Of a stretch of DNA of 44,281 bases, positions 8,711 through 16,710 are shown in pieces. A program made the translations under genes and the position numbers. Location of the stretch: assembly GCA_000710935.1 (NCBI GenBank), contig BAYV01000022.1:1-44281 (forward strand), read 5' to 3'. Origin of the DNA: Iodidimonas nitroreducens (GTDB lineage: Bacteria > Pseudomonadota > Alphaproteobacteria > Sphingomonadales > Rhodothalassiaceae). Positions within the stretch are counted from its first letter, which is position 1. Each line of letters begins with the position of its first letter. The notes beneath the pieces were generated by a model. It was not told where the DNA came from, did not search any database, and saw nothing but the letters and a program-made list of their open reading frames with translations.

Positions 8711-9154
8711 ATGGGCAAAGGGAAGATTTTTGCATTATTGCTGGTGGTTTTGGGGGCTGTTCTGGCCGTGTCGCCCTTGGGATCGCTGATTTATATGAAT
8801 GTGCGTGGGGCCGATCCCCTGCTGGCGCAATGGCAGGATTATGAACCGGCGGCTTTTGAGAACGCATTGCAATCTGACGATGCGGTGCTGGTGCAGATCT
8901 ATGCCTCATGGTGCCCCACATGCGAGGCGCAGCATCAAAGCTTCACGGCCCTTGAAAATAAAGGGCGGGTCCCCGATGCGCGGCTGTTTCGGGTTGATTT
9001 TGATCGTGATCGGGCCTTTCTCGAAAAGCATGAGGTCAAAGGCACCGGGCTGCTTTTGCTGTATCGCAATGGGGTTGAGATCGCCCGCCAAGGGGGATTG
9101 GTGGATGAGGGCAGAATTTTAAGCTTTCTTGAAAGCCAATCGGTGGATATTTAA
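8711..9154 (+). CDS. Membrane-anchored thioredoxin-like protein
   Basis: A 147-residue protein with an N-terminal hydrophobic segment (residues 6-28), probably a signal anchor, then a thioredoxin fold facing the periplasm. The active site is WCPTC (67-71). The rest follows the thioredoxin pattern (a DFDRDRAFLEKHEVKGTG segment, with a leucine-rich strand in place of the usual cis-proline context). It has a good AAGGA ribosome site nine bases before the ATG. It probably handles disulfides or reductive stress in the envelope; the partner is unknown. Confidence 0.8.
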   Translation: MGKGKIFALLLVVLGAVLAVSPLGSLIYMNVRGADPLLAQWQDYEPAAFENALQSDDAVLVQIYASWCPTCEAQHQSFTALENKGRVPDARLFRVDFDRDRAFLEKHEVKGTGLLLLYRNGVEIARQGGLVDEGRILSFLESQSVDI

Positions 9155-9179
9155 ATCCTGCCCCCGGATATGGCAGCCG

Positions 9180-9389
9180 TCAAAGCGCGGCTGTCAGAAA
9201 CCGTTCCCGGGTTATGTCCCGGGTTTTGGGGGGCGCGATCTGTTGTTTGATCCGCTGGCGGGCAGATTGCATTTCGCTTAGCACATCGCCCGGGGAAAGC
9301 CTGTCATAGCGCATCAAGGTTTTGCAAATGGGATCAGACAGCAGATTATCGAGGCTTGCTTCGAGATAAAAGGCTTGATCATCGCTCAT
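9180..9389 (-). CDS. Small protein of unknown function
   Basis: A 69-residue polar, helix-rich protein (MSDDQAFYLEAS at the start; many Arg, Gln, Asp), with no membrane segment and no motif I recognise. The ATG at 9389 is preceded by AAGGAG at eight bases, which decides this start over an upstream one at 9431. It is convergent with the thioredoxin gene, 25 bases apart. Confidence 0.6.
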   Translation of the reverse strand: MSDDQAFYLEASLDNLLSDPICKTLMRYDRLSPGDVLSEMQSARQRIKQQIAPPKTRDITRERFLTAAL

Positions 9390-9674
9390 GGGTCTTGCTC
9401 CTTGATGGTCGGCGCGATTTTTCAAATCCATCCGGTTCAGAGATTTTTGCCTCTCCCCAAACCGGATTGTAGATGGGGTTTCATCAAGCGCTTTGCCAGA
9501 GTGGGGGGCTTGATGCTGGCGTCAATTTTTGGTTACTGATCGCAGGCCATAGGCCTTCAATCAGCGATATGTTGGGGGGTTTAGCATCGCCTTGTGACAA
9601 GAAAGCGGCAATGCGATGCCAGTTTCACGACAAAAGTTTTTTACTTATTTTTCTTGGCTAAAGGACGCGCGCCA

Positions 9675-10133
9675 ATGGTTCATGCCACAATTTTGAAATT
9701 CGGATATCCGCAAAGCCTTGTGCGAAGCTATGATCATTGGATGGTGCAACTTCGTCCCAAACAGGCAACTCTTGGCGCTTTGGTGGTCATCGCGAAGGAG
9801 GAAGCCACGGCCTTTTCCGCCTTGTCGCAAGCGGCAGCGGCTGAATTTCATCAGGTAGTGTGCGATGTGGAGCAGGTGCTGGGGCAGGTTTTTGACTATC
9901 AAAAGATCAATTGGCTGATGCTGATGATGGTTGATCCCCATGTGCATTTTCATGTCTTGCCGCGCTATGATGGCCCCCGATCATGGGGTGGCCATGGGTT
10001 CACCGATCCCGGTTGGCCGGGCTTGCCCGATCTTTCCCATGATCAGCCCGGCGATGGGGCCATTCATCACAGCCTGATGGCCGCATTGTGTGCGGCTTTT
10101 TCTGGCCATCAGGCATCGGATGCGCCATCCTGA
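9675..10133 (+). CDS. HIT family protein
   Basis: A 152-residue histidine-triad nucleotide-binding protein. The catalytic motif HVHFHVLPR fits H-x-H-x-H-x-x. HIT hydrolases cleave nucleotide phosphoramidates, dinucleoside polyphosphates or nucleotide-linked alcohols. I start it at the ATG at 9675 (AAGGA upstream) and not at 9594, because the extra 27 residues are not HIT-like. It lies upstream of a locus rich in nucleotide-activated alcohol enzymes, separated by about 100 bases of tandem repeat; a functional link is possible but unproven. Confidence 0.88.
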   Translation: MVHATILKFGYPQSLVRSYDHWMVQLRPKQATLGALVVIAKEEATAFSALSQAAAAEFHQVVCDVEQVLGQVFDYQKINWLMLMMVDPHVHFHVLPRYDGPRSWGGHGFTDPGWPGLPDLSHDQPGDGAIHHSLMAALCAAFSGHQASDAPS

Positions 10134-10187
10134 TGCCTCAATCCCCTGATGCTCTCATCCTTTGATGCTTTCATCCTCTGATCCCGC
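10130..10187. repeat. 16-base tandem repeat after the HIT gene
   Basis: Three full copies (10130-10145, 10146-10161, 10162-10177) and a partial fourth of a unit close to CTGATGCTCTCATCCT. The first copy contains the stop codon of the HIT gene (10131-10133). Confidence 0.8.
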
Positions 10188-10235
10188 AAATTTATGGCCT
10201 TCATGGCCTTTGTCCTTCCTTTATTTTTCCTTTGA

Positions 10236-11132
10236 ATGGACGCCTTTATGCCTCCCTTGTCCTATCGCGCGCTGATCCTTTCGGGCCGCCGATCCTCTGG
10301 TGATCCCGTAGCCGATGCGGAAAAGGTGAGCAGCAAGGCCTTTGCCCATGTGGGCGGCAGGCCCATGATCGATCATGTGATCAGGGCGGTTGAAGGATCG
10401 GGCCGCATGGCGGATATCCAGATCAGCCTGCCCCAGGATTGCCCGATCGAAAGGGAAGCTCCCGGCCTTGCGGCGCGGCTCGCCAGGGGGGAGTTGTTGC
10501 GCCATCAATCAAAAGAGGGGCCGAGCGGCAGCGTTCTCTCGGTTTTGCAAGCGATGAAGCCCGGCGAACGGCTGTTTGTCACCACCGCCGATCATCCGCT
10601 TTTGACCAGTGATCTGGTCTGCCGCTTTTTGGATGAGGCCGATAAGCTGGATGCCGATATTGCTGCGGCTTTGGCCCCCCTCGATGTGGTGAAGGCGGCA
10701 CGTGAAGCCGATCCCGCCGATCTTCCCCCGCGCCGGGGCCGCCGCACCCGGCTGGCCTTCAAGGACGGTGTTTTTTCCGGCTGCAATATGTTTGCCCTGA
10801 AAGCCCCTGCCGCCGAGCGGGGCATTGCCCTGTGGCAGCGTATCGAACATGATCGCAAAAAGCCGGTGCGGCTGGTGGCGCGTTTGGGGGTTTGGGGCTT
10901 GCTTAATTGGCTGGCCGGGCGGTTGACCCTGGCCGATGCGCTGGGGCGTCTTGGTCGTCGGGTGGATCTGCTGGCAATGCCGGTGATCATGCGCGATGCC
11001 GATGCCGCCACCGATATCGATAGCCTTGATGATCTGGCCATGGTGCGGGCGGTTTTCGCCCGCCAAAAAGCGCGGGCCGCAAGCCCTTCAATCGATTCCT
11101 CTTCAATCGATGCCCACCCAATCAATTCCTGA
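10236..11132 (+). CDS. MobA-like nucleotidyltransferase, possible alcohol-phosphate cytidylyltransferase
   Basis: A 298-residue GT-A-fold NTP transferase. The N-terminal nucleotide loop reads ALILSGRRSSGDP and is degenerate compared with the usual LAGGxSxRMG. A KAFAHVGGRPMIDHVI segment supplies the lysine and the metal-site acid is in TTADHP at about residue 115. The C-terminal third (with IMRDADAATDIDSLDDL) resembles MobA/IspD-type ends. Given a CDP-alcohol phosphatidyltransferase nearby it may make a CDP- or NDP-activated alcohol; that is inference. The start is uncertain: ATG at 10248 has better GGA spacing. The last 45 bases are a 15-base tandem repeat. It converges on the next gene with only eight bases between stop codons. 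Confidence 0.65.
   Translation: MDAFMPPLSYRALILSGRRSSGDPVADAEKVSSKAFAHVGGRPMIDHVIRAVEGSGRMADIQISLPQDCPIEREAPGLAARLARGELLRHQSKEGPSGSVLSVLQAMKPGERLFVTTADHPLLTSDLVCRFLDEADKLDADIAAALAPLDVVKAAREADPADLPPRRGRRTRLAFKDGVFSGCNMFALKAPAAERGIALWQRIEHDRKKPVRLVARLGVWGLLNWLAGRLTLADALGRLGRRVDLLAMPVIMRDADAATDIDSLDDLAMVRAVFARQKARAASPSIDSSSIDAHPINS
11088..11132. repeat. 15-base in-frame tandem repeat at gene end
   Basis: Three imperfect copies (11088-11102, 11103-11117, 11118-11132) encode SIDSS, SIDAH and PINS plus the stop codon. The repeat array ends exactly with the TGA of the nucleotidyltransferase. Confidence 0.8.
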
Positions 11133-11140
11133 CCCTAAAC

Positions 11141-11944
11141 TCAGGATGCTTTGGCCTGCAGGGCTTTGATCCGGCTGCGGTCAAAGTCAGCATGGCTCCA
11201 AAGCGAGATGGCTGTGCGGGCTTTTTGCAGGTCTACCGGAAAATCCACCTCGCACCAATCTTGTGAGGGCACATCGGCAATATGTATGGCCTGCGTATGG
11301 GCGAGGCGATCAATCACCGAAAGATACCATAGCCGATCGCCTTCACCGCTCTCGATGATGCGTTCCACCGCCTCGCGAAACAGCGAAACCCCTGATTTCA
11401 TGAAGCGGATCATGCCGATGGATTCGGCATCCACCGCCTTCACATCCAATGTTTTCCCGATCCGGCGCAAAAGATTTTTGTGCAAAATGACCTTCATGTC
11501 ATCGGTATCATAGCGATCCTTGCGCGATGTGGTGAGGGTGATCGGCTGATCGGGCCGGGCCATCAGGCTGCGGGCCACCGGCGCACGAAACAGGGTATCG
11601 CCATTGAGCAGGATGAAATCCTCGGTCATTTCATCACGGGCACACCACACACTGCGCAAATTATCGGAACTGGCATAATCGGGATTATGGATTGCGCGAA
11701 TGGAAAAGGCGGGATCGCCGGATTGATGGCGCGCTGCGATGAAATCGGCGATTTCACGCTCCACCTTCTCTGCCTTGAAGCCGGTCACCACCACGATGTC
11801 ATTGATCCCGGTTTCCAGCAATTGCGCTAATTGCCAGCCAAGAAGAGAAATGCCGCCGCCCAGATTGAGCAGGCATTTCGGCGTATGTTCGGTAAAGGGC
11901 GACAGGCGTTTGCCCTGACCCGCACTGAGAATGATAGCTTTCAC
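11141..11944 (-). CDS. LicC-like sugar/choline-phosphate nucleotidyltransferase
   Basis: A 267-residue nucleotidyltransferase. The N-terminal signature AIILSAGQGKRLSPFTEHTPKCLL is the intact nucleotide-binding loop with the activating lysine, and LLNGDTLF is the metal-site motif (FILLNGDTLFRAP). It resembles the phosphocholine cytidylyltransferase (LicC) group more than glucose-1-phosphate thymidylyltransferases, because of its short length and the absence of a C-terminal left-handed helix domain. It would make CDP-choline, CDP-ethanolamine or a related CDP-alcohol. It is read on the minus strand, tail-to-tail with the other nucleotidyltransferase. Substrate not determinable here. Confidence 0.75.
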   Translation of the reverse strand: MKAIILSAGQGKRLSPFTEHTPKCLLNLGGGISLLGWQLAQLLETGINDIVVVTGFKAEKVEREIADFIAARHQSGDPAFSIRAIHNPDYASSDNLRSVWCARDEMTEDFILLNGDTLFRAPVARSLMARPDQPITLTTSRKDRYDTDDMKVILHKNLLRRIGKTLDVKAVDAESIGMIRFMKSGVSLFREAVERIIESGEGDRLWYLSVIDRLAHTQAIHIADVPSQDWCEVDFPVDLQKARTAISLWSHADFDRSRIKALQAKAS

Positions 11945-12092
11945 GGCAATCCTGTTCTTTTATAAGAGCGGCGATCCATAGGAAACTTTATGACCATTTC
12001 ATGACATTTACGACAAGTCGGCCCGGTTCGACAACTCATAGAACCGTGAAACTTGTGATATCAATCCGTGATCTCAAGCCGCAAATAAACTT

Positions 12093-12968
12093 CTAACGCG
12101 GAGCATTGGAGGGAAAAAAGGCTTTTTTTATGGCGTCATAATGGCGATTTTCCACGTTGATCCCATCAGATTTGGCGGTGGGATCGATGGTCAGGCGGTA
12201 ATAATGCCCCGGGCCCTTATGCGAGCCGATGGATGACGATGACCCGCAGCCCAAAATCGGCACCGGACCATCGGGGCCTTTGATGCTGGCCTTTAAAGCC
12301 CGATGGGTATGGCCATGAAGGATCAGCCCCGCCCCCGTGCGGGCAATCAGTGCGCGAAAGGCTTTGGCATCGCTCAGCGCCTTGCGCGGGCTTTCCGCTC
12401 CGGGCTGGGGCGGATGATGGATCATGATCAGGGTGAACTGGCCTGCCTGATGCTCGGCATTCAGCAGGGCTTCCAAAGCCATCATCTGTTTTTCCCCTAA
12501 TCGCCCACTGGCCATGGCAGGCAGAGTGGCCACCGCCGACGAAGTGCCGATGATCGATAGTTTGCCCCGGCGGCGCAGATAGGGAAAGTCCATCCGGCCA
12601 TCATCTCCGGTCATCCATTCGGCCCATTTCGGCAGACCCTTTTCCAAGGCGCCAGCCACATAAGCATCATGATTGCCGGGGATGATGCTGATATGATCGG
12701 CAGGGCCCGCCCGCAAAAGCCAGCGTCGCGCGGTTTCAAATTCACCCCCAAGGGCAATATTGGTGAGATCCCCGGTCACGCAGATATGATCGGGTTGATC
12801 GGCTTTAAGGTCGTTTAATAAGGCCTCCAGAACCTCGGCGCGATGTTCGTGCTTGCGCTTTCTATGCCATGAAAGATATCCAAGAATGCGCTTGCTGATC
12901 AGCTTTTGTGCCGCCACTTTGGGCAAGGGTGCAAAATGCAGATCGGATAGATGGGCGATGGTGATCAT
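12093..12968 (-). CDS. Calcineurin-like metallophosphoesterase
   Basis: A 291-residue dinuclear-metal phosphoesterase with all family motifs in order: DLH near the N-terminus (HLSDLHF), GDLTN, GNHD, HHPPQPG and HGHTH. The ATG at 12968 starts the first strand directly (MITIAHLSDLHF); a longer reading from 13061 would run into the divergent CDP-alcohol phosphatidyltransferase gene. It is probably cytosolic, with no signal peptide. In this neighbourhood it could remove a phosphate from a phospholipid head-group intermediate or hydrolyse a CDP-alcohol; the sequence alone does not say. Confidence 0.85.
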   Translation of the reverse strand: MITIAHLSDLHFAPLPKVAAQKLISKRILGYLSWHRKRKHEHRAEVLEALLNDLKADQPDHICVTGDLTNIALGGEFETARRWLLRAGPADHISIIPGNHDAYVAGALEKGLPKWAEWMTGDDGRMDFPYLRRRGKLSIIGTSSAVATLPAMASGRLGEKQMMALEALLNAEHQAGQFTLIMIHHPPQPGAESPRKALSDAKAFRALIARTGAGLILHGHTHRALKASIKGPDGPVPILGCGSSSSIGSHKGPGHYYRLTIDPTAKSDGINVENRHYDAIKKAFFPSNAPR

Positions 12969-13001
12969 GGCTGAGGGTTCATTCCGGGCTAATCGAATAA
13001 G

Positions 13002-14264
13002 ATGGGCGCATTGAACAAGATGACGGCGAAGATCGGGCCGCCAGGAACAGACGAAGGACATAAGAGTTTGACGACCGAAGACAAAACCCCGATCACCCTT
13101 GATTTTGTGCCTGCCCGATCCCCTGTCAAGCTGTTTGGTTTGAGCGGACGCGAGCGGATCATGAAGATGATCAAAGATCGCCGGGCCGATGGCGTGGTGA
13201 TAGGGGCGGATGATCCGCAGGCCGCATCCTCAGGCGATTGGCTGATCATGGATGAAGATTGCCTTTATGATGGCCCGGTGATCGATTGGCTTTTGGCCGG
13301 GCCTGATCGGGCGGTTGATGCCGATGGCGCGCGCGCCGGGCGCGTCAGTTCAAAAGGCGAGCAACAAGATGCCGTGCGGGCCTGGATAAAGGGCGCGGGC
13401 AGCCTGCCCGAAGGTATTGATCTTGCCAGCCCGGACAGCATCGGAGCGGCCTATCGCACGGCCCTGCGCAAGCGTGAAACCCCTTATTGCCTGCGAATAT
13501 CGGCCATTGGTCGGGAAAAGGCGGAGCAGCGCCTGTTTGCCGGTTCCTATAAAGGGGTGACTGATTTTGTCACCAAATATGTCTGGCCATGGCCGGCTTT
13601 TCATCTCACCCGGCTTTGTGCCGCCCTTAAAATCAGCCCCAATATGGTCACAAGCCTTAGCCTTGTTTTGGTGCTGGCGGCCTTCTGGTTTTTTTGGCAG
13701 GGCGATTTTGCGTCCGGCCTGTTGGCAGCCTGGGGGATGACCTTTCTTGATACCGTTGATGGCAAGCTGGCCCGCACCACCCTCACCTCATCGAAATGGG
13801 GGAATATTTTTGATCATGGGATTGATCTGGTGCATCCGCCCTTCTGGTATTGGTCCTGGGCGCATGGTTTGAGCAGTGGATTGGAGGCAGGCGTGGGCCC
13901 GGGGTCGTCCGCCTCATGGCTGGGCTTGTCATCGCTGGATTGGGCGCTTTGGGTGATCCTTGTGGGCTATGTTGCCGGGCGCTTGATGGAAGGGTATTTC
14001 ATCGCCCGCTTCAAGCTGGAACTGCATATCTGGCGGCGGTTTGATAGCTTTTTCCGGCTCATCGTTTCGCGTCGCAATCCCAATCTCATCCTCCTTAGCC
14101 TTGGGCTTTTGCTTGGTGATCCGGCGGCCGGTTTTTTATGGGTGGCGCTGTGGACCATCGCAAGCCTTGCGGTGCATGGGGTGCAGATTGTCCAGGCCGA
14201 ACGGGCGGCGCGGAATCACCCCTTATCCTCCTGGCTCGATGGGGCCTTGAGGCAGGATTCTTGA
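13002..14264 (+). CDS. CDP-alcohol phosphatidyltransferase with unassigned N-terminal domain
   Basis: A 420-residue protein. The C-terminal half is a CDP-alcohol phosphatidyltransferase: its motif fits D-x2-DG-x2-AR-x8-G-x3-D-x3-D exactly, with D250, D253, G254, A257, R258, G267, D271 and D275, and membrane helices lie on both sides. Such enzymes transfer a phosphoalcohol from a CDP-linked donor. The first about 180 residues are soluble and I cannot name the domain (it has WLIMDEDCLYD at 80-90, like the strand of a degenerate nucleotidyltransferase). A two-part arrangement is known in archaeal bifunctional inositol-phosphate cytidylyltransferase/DIPP synthase. The start has a weak ribosome site; a TTG at 13067 is an alternative. 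The gene abuts the following one. Confidence 0.85.
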   Translation: MGALNKMTAKIGPPGTDEGHKSLTTEDKTPITLDFVPARSPVKLFGLSGRERIMKMIKDRRADGVVIGADDPQAASSGDWLIMDEDCLYDGPVIDWLLAGPDRAVDADGARAGRVSSKGEQQDAVRAWIKGAGSLPEGIDLASPDSIGAAYRTALRKRETPYCLRISAIGREKAEQRLFAGSYKGVTDFVTKYVWPWPAFHLTRLCAALKISPNMVTSLSLVLVLAAFWFFWQGDFASGLLAAWGMTFLDTVDGKLARTTLTSSKWGNIFDHGIDLVHPPFWYWSWAHGLSSGLEAGVGPGSSASWLGLSSLDWALWVILVGYVAGRLMEGYFIARFKLELHIWRRFDSFFRLIVSRRNPNLILLSLGLLLGDPAAGFLWVALWTIASLAVHGVQIVQAERAARNHPLSSWLDGALRQDS

Positions 14265-15407
14265 GTGATGCGCATCGGTTTTTTATTCAATCATTATGCG
14301 GGCCATCAGCTTTTGCACGCCGCCCCCACCGCCTTTGCGCTATCGCGTTTTTATCCCCGGCACCGGGTTTTCATGTTCGTGCGCGGCAAGGCTTTGGCCG
14401 ATCTGGCAGACAAGATCGCCCAGCGCTATCCCGGCCATCGCGTCGAGATCACGATCATTGATGCGCCCCTGATTGCGCGCCTCGCCGATCCCCTGATCCG
14501 GCCATTTGCCTTTGCCGGAAAGCAGGCGGCGCTGGAGGCCAATCTCGATCTGTTTCAGCCTCTCGATGTGCTGGTGGTGCCTGAAAAAACCAGCCTCAGC
14601 CTGAAGCGCCATCAAAAACTTGCCCATCTCAAATTCGTTTATACCCATCATGGGGCAGGGGATCGGGCGGATGCCTATTACCCCCAATTGGCGGATTTCG
14701 ATCTGGTTCTCGCCCCGGGTCGAAAGATCGCGGACCGCCTGATCAGTTCGGGTTTGGTGAAGGCGGAAAACTGCGCCATCGTCGGCTATCCAAAATTTTC
14801 CGTGCGGCAGTCTTTGGGGGTCACGCCGCCCGCCTTTGCGCAAAAGCGGATCACCGTGCTTTATAATCCGCATTATAGCCGCCGCGAATCCTCATGGGCG
14901 CCATGGGGGCGGGATATCCTTGATTTTTTCCGTCAATCAGATCGCTATAATCTGATTTTCGCACCGCATATCCTGCTGTATCAGCGCTGGCTGCGGCATC
15001 GGGCCCGGCCTTTGGGGCGCTGGCGGGGGCAATCGCACATGCATCTTGATACCGGCAGCGATGCGATGATCGATATGACCTATCTGGATGCGGCGGATCT
15101 TTATCTGGGGGATGTGAGCAGCCAGATCTATGAATTTCTTCTTCGCCCCCGACCGGCGGTTTTTCTTGATCCCCGTGCGATTGCGGCATGGCATAGGGAT
15201 GAAAGCTTTGTTATGTGGCAGGCGGGGGACGTGGTGACCCATCTTGCCGATCTGCCCAATGCCCTTGCTCAGGCCCATGATCGCCATGCACGCTATGAAG
15301 CCGCGCAGCGCCGGTTATTTGAGGAAACTTTTGATCATGGTGATCAACCCGATGAAGAACGCGCGGCACAGGCCATTGTGGCGCATTTTACAAAGAAAAG
15401 CCCCTGA
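14265..15407 (+). CDS. CDP-glycerol glycerophosphotransferase-like protein
   Basis: A 380-residue GT-B-like protein similar to TagB/TagF. Supporting segments are FVYTHHGAGDR near residue 125, TVLYNPHYSRRES near 200, and DLYLGDVSSQIYEFLLRP near 282-300, the last matching the family's nucleotide-binding D-x-SS-x-x-E-F-L segment. TagF-type enzymes transfer glycerol phosphate from CDP-glycerol to a lipid-linked acceptor in Gram-positive teichoic acid synthesis. In a Gram-negative it would decorate another polyol-phosphate lipid or polymer. The GTG start directly follows the previous stop (ATG at 14268 is equally possible), so the two are one unit. Confidence 0.75.
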   Translation: MMRIGFLFNHYAGHQLLHAAPTAFALSRFYPRHRVFMFVRGKALADLADKIAQRYPGHRVEITIIDAPLIARLADPLIRPFAFAGKQAALEANLDLFQPLDVLVVPEKTSLSLKRHQKLAHLKFVYTHHGAGDRADAYYPQLADFDLVLAPGRKIADRLISSGLVKAENCAIVGYPKFSVRQSLGVTPPAFAQKRITVLYNPHYSRRESSWAPWGRDILDFFRQSDRYNLIFAPHILLYQRWLRHRARPLGRWRGQSHMHLDTGSDAMIDMTYLDAADLYLGDVSSQIYEFLLRPRPAVFLDPRAIAAWHRDESFVMWQAGDVVTHLADLPNALAQAHDRHARYEAAQRRLFEETFDHGDQPDEERAAQAIVAHFTKKSP

Positions 15408-15434
15408 TCGGGGGTGGCGGGAAAAAGGATAAAG

Positions 15435-16262
15435 ATGATGCTTCCAGATCATAACCCCCGGAAAAAGCCCTTGCGCCTGATGGATATTGGCCCGGCTGTT
15501 TTTGCGCAGATTCGCGGCCATGCCGAAGCTTTTGTGCTGTTTGTGGTATTATGGGCGGTGCTCAGCACCATCGTGGCTTCGCCCATGATGGCCGATCTCG
15601 CTTTATGGCAAAAAACCATGGAAACCGATCAGGAAGCGGGGATGGCGATGCTGTCTGATCTTGCCCCGAAACTGATCGTGCAATCGGGGGTGAGCCTGTT
15701 TCTGGCGGTAATCATTCCGGTTTTATGGAGCCGCCTGCTGCTGATGGGGCGGGGCATGGTTTTATCGAAAGGCCTGCTGGCGGCTTATGGCAAGGCCCTG
15801 ATCCGCACGGCGGCGCTTTTGGGCTATCAGTTTCTGGTGGTCATCGGCCTGCTCATCGCCTCGATTCTGGTGATGGCGGTGGCGGGGCTTTTAGGCCTTG
15901 GCGAAGGGGCGGCTTCCACCTTGATGGTGATGCTGGTGGTGGCCGGGATGCTGCCGGTTTATCTGGCTTATTGCCTGTCGGTGGTGGCAGTCTCGGTAGG
16001 GGCTGCGGATGGCGGGATCGCGGGCTCTTTCAAACGGATGAAAGCGTACTGGAAACCCTATGTGGCGCTGTCGGTGATCGTGCCTTTGGGCTTGTCCCTG
16101 CTGGGTGGGGTGATCAGCATTCCGCTGATCGGCGAAGATGGCACGCCGGGGCGGTTGGCCCTTTTGGTGGGGGCGGTGTTCAATGGCATCAGCCTGCTGT
16201 TCATCTTTACGGCGGCGGTGGTGCTTCATCGCCATGATCATGCCGATCCCCTTGCCGACTGA
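15435..16262 (+). CDS. Multi-pass membrane protein of unknown function
   Basis: A 275-residue protein with about six hydrophobic segments (around residues 30-50, 80-100, 125-150, 155-180, 205-230 and 235-255) and a His/Asp-rich C-terminal tail (HRHDHADPLAD). I do not recognise a family motif. The ATG at 15435 is preceded by AAGGAT, better than a GTG at 15414. It follows the glycerophosphotransferase-like gene closely and its stop overlaps the Nudix start by one base, so it is probably co-transcribed and might act in export or anchoring of the product. Confidence 0.7.
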   Translation: MMLPDHNPRKKPLRLMDIGPAVFAQIRGHAEAFVLFVVLWAVLSTIVASPMMADLALWQKTMETDQEAGMAMLSDLAPKLIVQSGVSLFLAVIIPVLWSRLLLMGRGMVLSKGLLAAYGKALIRTAALLGYQFLVVIGLLIASILVMAVAGLLGLGEGAASTLMVMLVVAGMLPVYLAYCLSVVAVSVGAADGGIAGSFKRMKAYWKPYVALSVIVPLGLSLLGGVISIPLIGEDGTPGRLALLVGAVFNGISLLFIFTAAVVLHRHDHADPLAD

Positions 16263-16678
16263 TGGCGACCTTAAAGCGCCCGCTGATCGGCATTGGCGTC
16301 GTGGTTTTGAAAGAGGATTGCGTGCTTTTGATCCGCCGGGGCAAGCCCCCCAAGGCCGGGGAATGGAGCCTGCCCGGTGGCGCGCAGGAATGGGGCGAAA
16401 CCACCCATGAAGCCGCCCGGCGCGAGGTTTATGAAGAAACCGGCATCGAGATCGAGATTATCGGGCTTTTGGATGTCGTCGATGGCCTGATGCCCGATGG
16501 TAAAGGGGATTACGCCTTTCATTATACGCTGATCGATTATCATGGGCGCTGGATGGCCGGCACCCCGAAGGCCGCCAGCGATGCTGCGGATGCCGCTTGG
16601 GTCAGGCTCGATCATCTGGATGATTATGGCTTATGGGATGAAACGCGGCGGGTGATTGCGCTGGCGCAAAAAGCCTGA
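16262..16678 (+). CDS. Nudix hydrolase
   Basis: A 138-residue Nudix protein. The Nudix box is complete: GAQEWGETTHEAAR followed by REVYEETGI, fitting G-x5-E-x7-REU-x-EE-x-G-U. Related small Nudix enzymes hydrolyse ADP-ribose, NDP-sugars or other nucleoside diphosphates linked to another moiety. Its ATG uses the last base of the membrane protein's stop (TGATG). In this locus a CDP-alcohol is a conceivable substrate, but this is inference. Confidence 0.9.
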   Translation: MATLKRPLIGIGVVVLKEDCVLLIRRGKPPKAGEWSLPGGAQEWGETTHEAARREVYEETGIEIEIIGLLDVVDGLMPDGKGDYAFHYTLIDYHGRWMAGTPKAASDAADAAWVRLDHLDDYGLWDETRRVIALAQKA

Positions 16679-16710
16679 AAAAGCCTGAGCTGGCAGATGG
16701 GGTTATAGCC

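Noticed and set aside
9207-9235. CCCGGG repeats followed by TTTT as a terminator for the thioredoxin gene
   Set aside because: The two arms are each self-complementary and lie inside the opposite small gene; stem and T run are not convincing.
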